A DNA stretch of 64,000 bases from Ophiocordyceps camponoti-saundersi (nom. inval.) (GCA_003339415.1 PDHQ01000076.1:74394-138393); one strand, 5' to 3'. Shown: positions 45,202 to 57,515, numbered from the stretch's first letter. The notes: generated from the letters alone by a model not told the origin. Translations and numbers: made by a program.

Positions 45202-46207
45202 CCGATTTAGCGTATGTAAATGGGCAGGCCTTGTTAGTGTAAGGTACCTGCGAGGTAGGTTTAAGAGGAGGAGGGGGAGGAGGAGGGGGAGCAGGGGGGG
45301 GAAAGGGACTGTATCCGTAGTATATAAGAGTGAGCTTGAGCTTCTAGTAGATAGAAGGGGGATCAAAGACAGAACAGAGTTTTCTCTTTTATACAGCAGA
45401 GATATGTATTTATACATAGTACATACATGTAACATGCATCCTCTCCCTCCTATGGGCCTCCTCATATTATCTGATATTACATATCCCGTCCCATTCATCC
45501 ATCCATCTATCCATCCATACAACGCGGAGGGACGGACGGACCCATCATATCTTCACATTTTTTGCCCCCCATCCGGGCCCCATCAGCCTCCGGGTCACCC
45601 CGGAACGGCTTATCGTCTTGCAGGCAACGCCCGGCGCCACAATACGACCGACTGTCCGACCCTTGATAAGCGAGGCACCTTGATAGACAGACAGGCAGAT
45701 AACCACCCATTCATACATGGACAGGCAGATATGTATAGACAGGCAGGCAGGCAGACAGACAGATATAGACTGACTGACGGACTAACTGACAGACATACAT
45801 ACATACTATGAAGGGATGGGCAACGCTGATGAAGGTGATGATATGTGTGATATGTCTTACTAGGTCTGTGAGGCTAGGCCAGGCCCTAGAAGAAGGGCCG
45901 GCAGCGCTGACTAACTAAGGTAGGCTAGCTATAGGGTAGGCTACTCAACACATACATACATGCACTGACAGATAGACAGTCGGACAGATAGGCAGGTAGA
46001 CAGATAGATAGACAGGCAGATGGGCAGAAACGGAATCCCGTCCATCCGTGCTCCGCCGGCGATGACATCAGCCGCCAACTTCATGCTCCCCAACCTCCCG
46101 TTATTATCATCATACCTACCTAGTAAACGGTTACATCTGTATCCATACGGAGAACCTACTTACATGCCTACCTACACATGCATCAATCATCGTCATCGTC
46201 CCCCTCC
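45202..46207. other. Intergenic region with 4-bp-periodic tracts, no gene seen
   Basis: This is the promoter of the NADH dehydrogenase gene and the 3' flank of UTP10 (both on the minus strand). A dense run of CAGA/CAGG/CATA/TGAC tetranucleotide steps fills about 45675-45810 and again about 45945-46025. Other parts have TAGGTA/CTAGG palindromic motifs. No exon or RNA gene was recognised. Confidence 0.7.
45675..45810. repeat. Degenerate tetranucleotide repeat (CAGA/CAGG/CATA)
   Basis: About 135 bp with a strong 4-bp period: steps such as GACAGACAGGCAGATA, then GGCAGGCAGGCAGACAGACAG and CATACATACATAC. It is imperfect and lies in intergenic DNA. A related tract is at 45945-46025. Confidence 0.8.
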
Positions 46208-49200
46208 TCACTGCGGCATCGCATCAAGGCTCTCCCCCAACACGCCCTCAATCTTGACAATCCACCGATGTGTCTCCCTCTCCACGTCCTCGTCGTCATC
46301 CTCCTGAAGCTCGCTGATGCGCGGTAGCATCTCGTGCAGCATCGACAGCCACTCCTCGCCCAGCCGCTCCATCAGTGCCTGTTGACACCGCACCGCCGCC
46401 AGCCGTACCGCCGCCTGTTCCGCCTTGAGATGCTTCATGAGCTCCGCGTTGAGGTCCCTCTGGTTTTTCTGCGAGCCCGCCGCCGCCGCCAGCTCCACCA
46501 CGGCCGGCACCACCTCCTCCATCACGTCCACACTGCCGGCCAATGAGAGTTGCGCCGTCAGGAGCGGAGCCACTGCCCCAAAGTGTGCCGGCGCCTGCCA
46601 GAACTCGTCCTGGTCGTGTTCGAAGCACGTCGCCAGCGTCTTCAGCACCCGGGCCCAAAGCTGCCGCTCCTCCGCGTTCTTGATCTTGACCGTCCGCAAA
46701 GTCTTCACCGCGTCGTCAACCACATAAGTAGCGTAACTCGTCACGATTGATTTCAGCTGGCCGAAGAAACGCTCCAGGAAACCGTAGACGCTACACTGCC
46801 GCAGCACTCGCCCGCTCCGGTCCCCCTCCAGTCCGCGTGTCGCCCACTCCATCATGTTGGCAAATAGGGGCCGGAACGCAGCGTCGTTGAATTTGTAAAT
46901 CATCTTCAGCGCCTTCTCGCTGGCCTCGCTCTCTACCCGGACCACCTGTTCGAGGACGGGCCCGTCCGGTGTGCCTGCTGCGTGCGTTCGCCTCCGCACG
47001 TCCAAGGCTTGCAGGAAGATGTTCATCAATACCGTTGCGTTTTTGCTTACGACGGACTTGTGGTGCTTGTAGATGGCAGCTCCCAGCATTTCAATCAACT
47101 CCAAAATGGCCTGTCTCCCGTTAGAAGTCGGGCCTCTCTCTGATATTGATTGTGCATTGTAACTCACCGAGAGCCCTGCCGCCAAGGCCTTCTCCCAGTT
47201 CCTCTCCAGGCTGGCAAACAGATCCTTTGCATCTACCTGTCTCGCGAGGATGCCAAGACATGTGGATCGACCGTCGTTGGCTTCTTTGCCGGGGTTAGCT
47301 ACAGCCGATCTGTTCGACACCGCCAGCACATCATCGGTGTGCGGCGAGAGCATATATGGTAGGTGCTCTGCCAAAGAGCTGATGAACCCGTAGCAGGCGG
47401 CATGCAGCTCCTGGTCTACCGGCTCCCTGTCCAAGCTCTCGTTGAGGTAGGCGATGGCCCTCGGCATAGCGACCGGTAACACGGGCACGACCGCGTCTTG
47501 CAGCACGTCTACGAGAGAGGTGAGGCACAGCAGCGCCATGATGCGAAGCCGCCTTTCGCTCTGGCCCAAGCAGCAATCCCCGGCGATTGTCGTGGCCGCG
47601 GCGACGACCGCTTCAACGTCCATCTTGCCGTACTTCTCCGCAATCTTGTCCACGCACGTCACCGCCGTGTACTTGAACCGCATGTCGCTCGACTCCCTGA
47701 TGGCGGCAGTGAGCAGTGGCAGGAAAGCGAGAAGACCTTTCCTTGACGCCGGGTCCGTGTTCTTCTCCGCTTCGATCCGCTCCTCCAGGGCCTGCAGAAC
47801 CTTGTGACGTAGCTCCACGTCCTGCTTGTCGAGCAAATCCTCGACCGCCTTGATGAACTTGCCAATCGAGAGGAGGTTGAGCAGGTTCGACAAGGCCGCA
47901 CCGCATCTCCCACGGAGAGCCTTATCTGATTTAACCGTGTCGGCCAGCGAAATCATCTTCTCCAGTAGCGCCGCGTAGAGGGCTCGTACTTGCAACGCTT
48001 CCATGTCGTCCCGCTCTGCGAGCTTTTCCATCTTTGACTTGAGTGTCTTGTTAGACAGATAGCCGGGAAGCGCCGACAGCTGCCGGAGAGCCATCTCCGC
48101 TGCGCTTGGGACCGCTTCGTCCTCGCTGCCACCCAGTAGGATGCGGGATATGTCGGGCTTAGGCCGAAAGAGGTCCGATATGAGTTCCGTAATCTTATTC
48201 AACGTCTCCAACTGCGTCTCGATGTCGAAGTTGTTGAGAAGGTCGACGATGAATCGCACAAGAGAGTCGCTACTTTGGTACCGGTTGACCAGCATGCTGA
48301 TCAGTGCAAAGAGAAACTCTCGGGGTCCAAGCGTCTTCATCAGGGCTACAAACAAGCCTTGCTGCCTATGTGCCGGGATATGCTCGTAGGCTGTCGTAAA
48401 GCTGATGAGGATATTGGAGGCTCCGGTCACGGCGTTCTTTCGGCCCCGCTTAAGAGATTCGATGAGCGGCGGGATAACCTGCTTGATAGTTTGCGAGACA
48501 ACATGTGCAGAGTAATCGTCGTTTTGTCGGAGAACCGATGTTCCCATAAATGTGAAGATGGGCATGACGCTGTGTAAGACTAACTCAGGCGCCGTCGTTG
48601 CCAGGTCGGCGATGAGCAGCAGAGCAGAATTCTGGACTACTGGGCTGGTCGACTTCTGTATGCAGTTGACGAGCAAGTCTCCGTATCCGCCGGAGTTGTC
48701 GATCTTGAGTTGCTTGTTCGACCGATAGGCCGGCATCATAGCCAAGAGACTCCGCAAGATCAGATTCTGCAGATATCCCAGCTCGGCCCCGACGACCGTT
48801 TTGAAGTGATGAAGCTCTGACAAAGCCCAGAAGAGACCGTGAAGTAGATGAGGATGCGATAGGGGGTCTGAGCTGTCGACCAGCTGTAGCACCAACGTGA
48901 GCTTGCGCAGTGCTTGGCTAAGCTCTGGCGTCACCTGGGATGCTAAGCCACGATTGGCGTCTGATGTGCTCGTTCGTCTGCGCTTGTTGGGCGGCGGTTC
49001 AGTGATCATCTTGGTACCCGTCTGAATGGAGTCGAGGAAACACGACAGGATGTCAGTTGTGAGCGGAACGGCCCGTAACAAATCAACAGCTTCTCCGGGG
49101 ACGATAGAAGAGTCCGAGTCCCCTGTTGTCTCGGACGGCTCCAAGGCGATGTCCAGCAACTGATCCGCATACATGAGCTTGAGATCGTTATCGATGGAGG

Positions 49201-51752
49201 GCCAAATTCCTCGGATTCGAGCAAATATGGCCCGCATGAGGCCTGTCTTTGTTCGTTTGGATGGATCCTTGAGTGTCCGGAAGAGGAATTCCGACCCAGC
49301 TTTGTCGTTGGCCACAATAATGGCCACGAACCGCGGCTCCAGCTCGGATTTCACAAGCTGTTCAGAACGGCAGACCTTTTCCGCTTTCTCTTCCGATAGA
49401 CTTGCCCACCACCGTAGAGTGGGCAACAATACCTGAGTCCGTGTCGTGGTGCCGACAGCAGGAACCTCGTTGAGGGCCTTCAACAGCCTCTCCTTGACCA
49501 CGAGATAGGGCGCTGCGTTGACATGGTCAGCGAAGAAAGACAGCAATGCCAGTCTGGCTGAGCGAGACATATGGTCTTTCTTGTCGAGTGCAGGCGGCGG
49601 AGGAACTCGGTAGCGACCCTTCTCGATGGCAGCACTCAGCGTTGAGAAGATGTGCGTTGCATCAAGCACGCACTCTTCCACGCATGGCGAAATCTGCAGA
49701 TGAAGAAGCCGTTGCGCGATAGTTGAGCTGAGAGCTACAGTGTCCTGGGATTTGCTAAAGAGAGACCCTGCACCCCAGATTTTCATCGGACCGGTGGCGG
49801 CTGGTGGAGCATAGAGGCTTGTCAAAGCCGCGATCAGGTCTGCGGCTCCTCGGCGAACACGCTTCGACGGGTCCGCTAGAGCCACGACGCAGTACGGTAT
49901 CATGGCTTGGAGGTCCGCGTCGCCATGATCGCCGGCCCCCAGTCTTTTCTTGACCATATCCAGCGCTGCCTTTCGCGCCAGCGCCGGATACGGCCCACAC
50001 CAAATTCGAATAAAGAAGCTGAAATATGTACAGTCGACAAAGGCGTGTTGACGTCGGAGCTTGGGACTGTGGTCAAACTTGGTCAGGGCCGCGGCATGTT
50101 GGCTTTGCTCAGACACTATGGCGAAGAATAGACGGCTGAATTCGTTGAAGCAGACGTTGGGCTTCGACTGTAGGCAAGTCGGCAGAGTCTCTTGAATCCC
50201 CGACAACTTATCCACGGCTGCCTGCAGGTCCTCGGCAGGCTGCGGCTGGCCGGTAGCTTCGGTTCTAGCCTCATCAGCCGCATCAGCGCTTGGGCCTTGC
50301 AGCTTCTTGGTTCGCAATGACAGGTCCAATTTCATCTCAAGCTCTTCGATATCGAAATCGACGTCCTGAATAACAGATTGTATAACATCGCCCGACTTGC
50401 CAGTTGTGTGGGAAAGGGAGATGAGGACGGACCCGAGCTCTCGTCGAAGAGAGCCGTCGGAGTCGTTGCCATCGCCGAGCTTCAGGGCCGTGAGAAGGAG
50501 GGATTTGAAGATGACGGCAATCTGCTTGTCCTTTAAGACTTCGCTGCTCAAGATGACCATGAGGGAGGTGAGCCCGCGTAAGTCGCCCCTTTTGGTGAAC
50601 CTCTCGATGAGAGCGAGGCAGAGACCGTTTGCCAGCTTATCGACATTTCGCTCGCGGCTGATCTCTACCAGGAGATGACCTATGTCCGGAACCTTGAGCA
50701 AAGCCTTTGTGACCTTGCTGCTCATCTGTTTGGCGGATCGGAACTGGGCCATGATGGCTAGGCATACGAGACCGGGTCTCATGGTGTCACTTGTCCAACC
50801 ATAAACTGTCTGCTCCATGAATGCAGTGACTGCCCCGTCCTCCAGATTCGCCTTGGACACGAACAGAACAAGAGCCATATAAGAGGCTATCTGGAGGCTT
50901 GGTATCTTCTTCATAGTCAGGGACTCGGCAAATATCGGCCCGACTCTATAGAGCAAGGACTGAGTGTTGTCGCTTTGCACGGCAGCTCGTCCTGACTTGA
51001 TTTTATCGAGTATACCGCCAATCGCCTCGGTCATGAGTCCGCCCCAGAAGGCGATGAGTGCCGGATAATGGCATTGTCTACGACATAAACCGAGCATATA
51101 TTCCGACACGGATATCAGGAACTCGGGATGGTGAATCGCCTGGTGGACAAGAATTGGCCGCGGCGGGAGCGTGATGGAGCGAATGTAATTGTCGAGAAAC
51201 TGAAATTCGATGGGAATCTGGCGAGGCAATATCGACAGAAGCGTGGCGAAGGCAGGAATGGAGTGATATGGTAGAAAAGCCATGAGAAGAGCGGCCGTGT
51301 TCTCTTCGTGGATACTGTCCTTGATGGTTAGCATCTGGTCTTGTCTTGGGCTTGGGCAGTCATCTGCATACGCACCGGAATCGCCGAATCAACCATTCGA
51401 TGGCGGTGATGGCCGGCATAAGCCGTAACCGGCTGCCAACCAAGTGCAAGAAGGCTTCAATCTGGCGATTCAGCTCTTCATTCTCGGTTGCCGTTAACTG
51501 AGTACGGTCCTGATTCTGGCTCTCTTCACTGAAGATGGTGGACTGAAAGTGCGCAAAGCGAGGATCGATCTGGCACAGTTCCTCGAATGCCGGGTAGCAT
51601 GTAGTATGCAGCGCCTGAAAGCTTTGGGTGGCAGCGACTCGGGCCTCCCATATCAGAGACTTGGAATGGGCAGCCTTCTGCGCCTTGGCGTTAAGAGTCG
51701 CTTTGGAATTGGCAGCCAGCTGGGCCAGCTGCGAGGCAAGAGAGGTCGGCAT
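46208..51752 (-). CDS. UTP10: U3 snoRNP / t-UTP protein UTP10 (HEATR1 family)
   Basis: Exons 51752-51376, 51314-47168 and 47110-46208 on the minus strand; 1808 aa, matching the usual 1770-1800 aa. UTP10 is part of the small-subunit processome and the t-UTP subcomplex, needed for pre-18S rRNA processing and rDNA transcription in the nucleolus. The N-terminus (MPTSLASQLAQLAANSKATLNAKAQKA, then SLIWEARVAA, WLIRRFRIHEENT and MAFLPYHS) is diagnostic, the body is built of HEAT-like helices, and the C-terminus is the BP28CT region. The first intron (61 nt) is required to join WLIRRFR to IHEEN. The second (57 nt, GTGAGT...CTAAC...ACAG) is a multiple of three without stops, so an unspliced reading adds 19 residues; its perfect splice and branch sites say it is removed. 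It lies in tandem with the upstream small secreted-protein gene. Confidence 0.95.
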
Positions 51753-52688
51753 GATTCTGTGGTGCCGGGGAGCCGAGAGATTCCGTTACATGGACGCAGA
51801 GCGACCTGATAAGAGACGATGGCCAGTCGTTCTCGCGGTAGACAGAGCGAAGGAGGAACGTTTTCGCGATGCTTCTTCTTGGGCAGCTTTTTTTTTTCTT
51901 GAGGCGATAGGCAGATAGACGCGATAAGGGTGGTGGGGCCTATCTTAGTCATCATAGCTAATGTGCAAATAACCGGCCATTGACCATTAGTTGCACTTCC
52001 CAGAAGAGCCTACCCTATGTCATTTATGTCGCCTAGATAGGTACTTGGTGATAACAGGACCAACCAAGTTGCCGACGGGTAGATAGGTAGCTGTTGCTGC
52101 TTAAGTTGGAATAATCAACGAAGAACAAAGATAATCTGCCTCGGCCGAGTCGGATAATACCGAGGCAAGCGACCGGCCTATTAGCGGTCCGGATCGAAAT
52201 CTGGCGGCGGCCCCACTTTCGGATCGGAGCGTGGCATTCGCTCGGCTACCGGACCGAGCACCGGGTCACAATAGGGCTTATACGTCCAAGGTGGCATGAA
52301 CATCGGAAGGAAGTTTTACTACCTCATTATTGAGAGTCTATTGCTCGCCAAGGTCTTCGACGTCCCGACGGAATGGTTTAGGTTGTCACTAAAGGCACTT
52401 ACAAGTTATGCCTCACCACACCTGTCCACTACCTACCTAGGTAGTTATCTAACTTGAGCCTCTTTCGCGGATGAAGTCCTAAGGAATTTTCAAATACAAG
52501 CCAGACTGATGGAATCGTCCACAGGTCGATTCTCCAAGAAAGATGACGGGCTTCTTCCAGTATGAACAACTTAGATGCCCGATTCAGTCCAAACTGAGCC
52601 ACTTGCTTCCCCTAATTCAACGACAGAACAAGCTGTCAGCTACAACCCTACTTTTACATTTTCTTCGTCACTCCCGGTCGCTTCAAAC
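51753..52688. other. Intergenic region, promoter of UTP10
   Basis: 936 bp between the UTP10 start and the 3' end of a tiny secreted-protein gene (both minus strand). It includes TAGGTAC/CTACCTAGG palindromic motifs (about 52035-52095 and 52420-52450). Otherwise it is unremarkable and no exon is seen. Confidence 0.65.
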
Positions 52689-52937
52689 CTAGGCGCAAAA
52701 ACCAAGTGAAGGGCCGAATCCCGGCGCCGGTTGCTGAACTCGTAAGCATGACCCGCTGCGGCATTGAGTGTCTGCTGTGCAACGAGCTATCAGGCGAATA
52801 GTTACGGTTAGCTCCAGATGAAATCTAGGCAAGGAGATGTTCATACCCATTTTAGGCAAGTCGTAGCTCCCTTGTGGTGCTGCGAGTACGCCAGATGCAA
52901 CGGAGCAGAAGAGTGTTAGAAGGAATGAAGTCTTCAT
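52689..52937 (-). CDS. Tiny secreted cysteine-containing protein
   Basis: Exons 52937-52847 and 52786-52689 with a 60-nt intron (GTATGA...GATAG); 62 aa spliced, or 82 aa if the intron, which is a multiple of three and stop-free, is kept. The first 19 residues (MKTSFLLTLFCSVASGVLA) are a signal peptide ending at AAPQ. The mature spliced protein is only about 42 residues with four cysteines (CTADTQCRSGSC and GFC) that could form two disulfides, and looks like small fungal secreted Cys proteins. The intron-retained form would add 20 residues with no Cys, so splicing is favoured. Function is unknown; such proteins can be effectors, but nothing here shows it. Confidence 0.7.
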   Translation of the reverse strand: MKTSFLLTLFCSVASGVLAAPQGSYDLPKMGMNISLPRFHLELTVTIRLIARCTADTQCRSGSCLRVQQPAPGFGPSLGFCA

Positions 52938-54466
52938 GTTTAAAGATTTTGTTTCCAGATAAGGGACTTTGAGAAGAATGAAGGAGTTGATATGAGAGAG
53001 GCGGTGATTTATCCCCTACCAGTGGTGCGTTCGGGGCGAATTTATAGATATCCAGGTCGAGTGTTGGCCGAGTAATGAGATATTGAGTATTTCATCTCTG
53101 TAACTACTACGGGTCCGTCAATACGAACGTCTGGCTCAGTATTAAAGGCTTAATAAAAATAGCAGTGACTCCAAGAAGACCAAGAAATCCAGGAATCTAG
53201 GACGACTGTTGGAAAACTTTTGTATATGAGTGTGTGGGCAGATTCACTCCACTCTTGTTCGAGTTGATCTTTCTCTAAGTTGTTGTAGTTCTATAGTAAT
53301 TCTCTGCCATCGACTTGAGTGATAACATCAAAAGACAAGCCTTCACTTTGCCATCACACACTCATTGTACATATGTATGTAGGTACGTACGTACTGTATG
53401 TTTGTATGTACGTCCTTGTCTTCCTTCTTTCTCAACTCATTTATTGCCATTTATCGAAACCTATGTCCCGCTTTTTAGACTCGCATCTTACTCTTTACCG
53501 TGACTACAACACAAATATACCTATGTATGTACAATGTACAAAGGTGCTACCAGGTTCTCCTATGTTGATCGGATGAATACGGACCTTTGTACATGCATGC
53601 ATACAATGTACAGTCTCTCTTGGCGTCAACACCAAACGACTTTACCTCTTATCTTCCTACGAATACGATCCGTTGGAGTTACATATGTATGTATATAAAC
53701 ATCCCCACCAACCTAGGTGCCTAGATATGAAGGCAGATATGGACATATGTACATATGTATGTACCTACATTTGAAACTGTATGGGGCCCGGCTACTCGCA
53801 AAGAGAAGCCTTGATGAGATACCTTTGCACAGGGTGTAGAAGATTGCTCAACACACTTGGCAGGGGACGATTCCAGAGCATCTACTAATGAAAACGACCT
53901 CGTATAGCACATCTCCTGCACGAGTCACGCACAATTTCTTGTCTTAATCTCAACTGGGTCACCCTCGGAGCCTCGCAGTGTTTGACGTTGCTCGACGGCA
54001 ACTCGGAAGCGCCGAGGTTCACGTGACGGGAGCAAGGGACCATCATCGCCTTGCATCAAGTTCGCGTACGTGCTAAAGATGGCAAGTCTCAGCGGCCCGA
54101 CCATAGCGCCCGATAAAAGGTGGTTTCAGCGGCCCGGTGATCGACAGGGCCAATCCCTCTTAGCACGTCCGGTGCTCACAGGTCACCAGAGCCCGCTCGA
54201 CCTCGGAAGTTGGAACATGTGGCTTGTGACAGTGCCCTCTCCTGAAGGTGGTTGTGGCGACCTGCCGCACTAGGCAACGGCGTGGGGCTTTTAAAAGGGG
54301 GCCGTTTCCGAAGGACTGAGGCATCTTTGACCTCGATTACTTCCCTTTGTCCAGTTGTCTCCTGCGCATACATACATACAAACATTCTCCCTACGTACTT
54401 ACATAGGTAGCTTGTCTGTCTGCCTCGAATACGACGACTATCCGGTTCCCACTCGCAAACGAAGCC
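52938..54466. other. Intergenic region, no gene supported
   Basis: 1.5 kb between two divergently read genes. It contains scattered GTATGT/TACATA tetranucleotide steps (about 53365-53410, 53520-53550 and 53680-53765). Several short open frames on both strands are repetitive or lack any domain. It holds the promoters of the tiny secreted protein and of the next gene. Confidence 0.65.
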
Positions 54467-55100
54467 ATGGCGGCCCCCACGAGCAAGACCATCAAGAATC
54501 TCAGTGGCCAATGGACGATGGTGAGACAGAACCCGTCGTTCCGTTTCTGACTCGCGCATACGGACAAACGACTTACGATAGGTCCAACAGAGCAAGAAGC
54601 TTTCGGACTCGATGGAGCCCGGACTGGCGCTGCAGGGCATTGGATTCTTTGTACGCAAGGGCATATGCATGGCAACAATCTCCCTCAGCGTTGAACAGTA
54701 CGAGGGCAAGCCTCGGCCGCCGTCCACTTCCGAGGGTCCCGTTTGGCGCATCGACTCGACCCAGTCAGCAGCAGGCCTTTCGTCGACAAGCGAGAATCGC
54801 TGTGTCGACGACATACCACGCGAGCAAACCGACTGGGTCTTTGGAACTGTCGAGGGCCGCTCGCACTGGATCACGCTGGATGAAGTCCAAGATCCCTACC
54901 TGGCGGGCGGCTGGATCTTTGACGGAGATGACAAGACGCTCCTTCGCGCCATTGCCGTAAATAAAACAGCAGGCTGGACGGCAACACAAGTCTGGGGTTT
55001 CCAGATGGTCGACGACGAGCGTAGGTACTGCCGCAACGTCGTTATTGAGAAGGGCGAACAGCGCGTCAATTTCCGCATCGTATACGACTATGTCGGTTAG
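54467..55100 (+). CDS. Conserved fungal protein of unknown function (possible calycin-like fold)
   Basis: Exons 54467-54520 and 54591-55100 with a 70-nt intron; 187 aa. An acceptor nine bases earlier (54582) is also in frame and would add three residues. The protein starts GQWTM then SKKLSDSMEPGLALQGIGFFVRK, the entry motif of a family of short fungal proteins that continues with a core of beta strands (WVFGTVEGRSHWITLDEV), ending in WTATQVWGFQMVDDERRY and VNFRIVYDYVG. The order of strands looks lipocalin/calycin-like, which suggests small hydrophobic-ligand binding; that is inference. It has no signal peptide and is probably cytosolic. It converges on the CBS-domain gene. Confidence 0.85.
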
Positions 55101-55415
55101 GAGGCCATCTCGCCCCAATCATGCTCACATAGAATGGTCTAGCTGTGAAAGAAGGCCTTGGCGAGGACACACAGTCTTGTTACACACCATATATTGGGAG
55201 CAAACGACCATGGTTCGAATGTGTGTGAGGCATCGACGTCAGTCGTCTGCAGGGCTGTAGAGATTAGGAAAGTAGCTCAAAGCCGGCCGCTTGGCCCAGC
55301 TGCTGGCCGATCCAAAGTCTCGGCTTGGGTATCTCGGGATGCCCCCGCTGCTGGGCGCCAGAGCGGGCTGCAATCCAAGAAATGTTGCACGGTCTCATGC
55401 AATTTCCACGGCACC
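55101..55415. other. Convergent 3' region
   Basis: 315 bp between the stop codons of the conserved unknown gene (+) and the CBS-domain gene (-). No exon, repeat or RNA was recognised. Confidence 0.65.
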
Positions 55416-55973
55416 TCACGCGGGCCTCCTCTTGACAAATTCTTCCAAGTCCTGGACGGTGGCGACACCGAGAACAAAGCGTCGCCTGTCATCAGTGACG
55501 ACGGCAAATTCTTGGCGCCAAGGTCCGCCCGGAACGCCGCCGCGGAAGAAGTCCTCGAGCAGCTCGAGGGGCGTCTCCATGGTGATGAGGCGATAGGCCT
55601 TGCCCCGGCGCTGAAAGCGGGTCATGGCGGCGCTGAGGGGATCCTCGGGCCGCACGCGGCCGGCTTCGAGGAGGGACTGCAAGTTGGGAATGGAGATGTA
55701 GCCGAGAAGAGCGCGTGTCTTGGAGTCGACGACGGTGAGATGAGTATAGTCGCGCTCAAGGCCGGACATGAGAGCGACGGAGATAGAGTCGGTGGGGTTC
55801 AGAGACAGCGCAGCTGGTGGTTCTAGGTCTTGAACGGTGGCCTGGCGATGAAGAACAGCTTAGCAGCAACAAGAGACACCCGTAGAGGACTTGAAATCTC
55901 TTACCCCGCGATAACGCGAAGACCAAGCCGAGTCAGAAAGCCGCTCGGGCGCGGCAGCTGACGCGGAGGCCAT
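55416..55973 (-). CDS. CBS-domain protein
   Basis: Exons 55973-55905 and 55841-55416 with a 63-nt intron; 164 aa. After a short Ala/Ser-rich start the whole protein is a pair of CBS repeats: ATVQDLEPPAALSLNPTDSI then YTHLTVVDSKTRALLGYISI, and AAMTRFQRRGKAYRLITMETPLELLEDFF then FAVVTDDRRRFVLGVATVQDLEEFV. CBS pairs bind adenosine nucleotides and regulate partner enzymes or channels; a stand-alone pair is likely a soluble regulator. The target is unknown. It shares a 369-bp divergent promoter region with the mitochondrial phosphate carrier. Confidence 0.9.
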
Positions 55974-56342
55974 GACTCTTCACTTATTTGTGGACAACAG
56001 ATGGTGATGGTTTCTCTGCAGGTTGAAGCGCGGGGCTGCTCGATGGCGAGGCTGATGAAAGTTAGAAGCTTGGGCGCTGTAAGGGAAGCGAGAGATAGGA
56101 GAATACATGGAGCATGACACTCGAGGACTTGCTTTTCCACTCAGGCGTGCGGGGCAGGACGGTGGGCGGGCTATCGTCGGCTTGTACATTAGTCCCCGGG
56201 CGCAGGTATCGACTATCAGCATTTGGCGGGTGATGTCATCACCGTCCGGCGTCAGCGATGTAAGGTGCCTCGGTCCGGGTGATGTTGAGTCTTAGAACCT
56301 GCAACTCTGGCTGGTATTGCCATCCTACAGTCGTCTGCCGCC
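55974..56342. other. Divergent promoter region between the CBS-domain and phosphate-carrier genes
   Basis: 369 bp between two start codons on opposite strands, short enough to be a shared promoter. No specific site could be assigned. Confidence 0.65.
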
Positions 56343-57515
56343 ATGCTCCCGCTGCCACAAGTTAAGCCCGAGCCGCCACAAGGGCCCGGCGCACGGCCGA
56401 CGACGTATCAAGGCCGGCCGGAGCTGTACAGCGCTGCGTCCATGAGCGACGCGAAGGCCGGGACCATCCAGCTCTACTCGGGCAAATACTATGCTGCTTG
56501 CACCTTTGGAGGCCTTCTGGCTTGCGTAAGCTATCCCATCCCGCTTTGGAGCCCCTTCTTCATGGTCGGACGGCTCATGCGATGGGAAAACAACACGCCA
56601 GGGTCTCACACACACGGCGGTGACGCCGCTCGACCTCGTCAAGACGAGACGCCAGGTGGATTCGAAGCTGTATACCAGTAATATGCAGGCATGGCGCAGC
56701 ATCTTCCGCGCCGAGGGCTTCCGCGGCATTATGACAGGCTGGAGCCCGACCTTGGTGGGCTACAGCGCGCAAGGCGCCTTCAAGTACGGTTGGTACGAGT
56801 ATTTCAAGAAGACATACTCCGACATGGCCGGCCCGGACGCGGCGGCCCGTTACAAGACGGGTCTGTACCTGGCGGCGTCGGCGTCGGCCGAGTTCCTGGC
56901 CGACATGGCGCTGTGCCCCTTTGAAGCCATCAAAGTGCGGATGCAAGGCACAATGCCCAACCCTTACAGTGGAACCTGGGCCGGCATCAGCGCCGTGACG
57001 GGCAAGGAGGGCTGGGCCGGGTTGTACAAGGGCCTCTATCCGCTCTGGGGCCGACAGATCCCTTATACGATGATGAAGTTTGCCTCGTTCGAGACGATTG
57101 TTGAGATGATATATCACCGTTTGCCTGGCGAGAAGAACGACTACGGCAAGGGGGCTCAGACGGCCGTCTCCTTCGCCGGAGGCTACCTGGCCGGCATCCT
57201 GTGCGCCATCGTCTCCCACCCGGCCGACGTCATGGTTAGCAAGCTCAACGCGTACCGCCAGCCCGGTGAGGCCTTTGGCCGTGCCATGAGCCGGATATAC
57301 GGCGATGTGGGCTTCGCTGGTCTGTGGAACGGGCTGCCAGTCCGTATTGTCATGATTGGCACTCTGACGGGTCTGCAGTGGATGATTTATGTGAGCTGAT
57401 CCCAGTCGATCCTCTCTTCTCGATACTGACAGATTGGCCGTTGCAGGACTACTTTAAGATCTTCATGGGGTTCCCCACCACGGGCGGCACTCCGGCGCCG
57501 ACGGAGAAGAAGTGA
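56343..57515 (+). CDS. MIR1: Mitochondrial phosphate carrier (MIR1/PiC)
   Basis: Exons 56343-56525, 56602-57390 and 57447-57515, introns 76 and 56 nt; 346 aa. It is a mitochondrial carrier family (SLC25) protein with three repeats, each carrying the Px[D/E]xx[K/R] signature: TPLDLVKTRRQ, CPFEAIKVRMQ and HPADVMVSKLN. The first repeat begins LYSGKYYAACTFGGLLACGLTHTAV and the second helix pair has GWSPTLVGYSAQGAFKYGWYEYFK, diagnostic of phosphate carriers. It imports phosphate with protons into the matrix for ATP synthesis. The short last exon encodes DYFKIFMGFPTTGG and a lysine end. It is divergent from the CBS-domain gene. The start is the first ATG, giving a 40-residue Pro-rich leader; an internal Met (SDAKAG) is a possible alternative. 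Confidence 0.95.
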
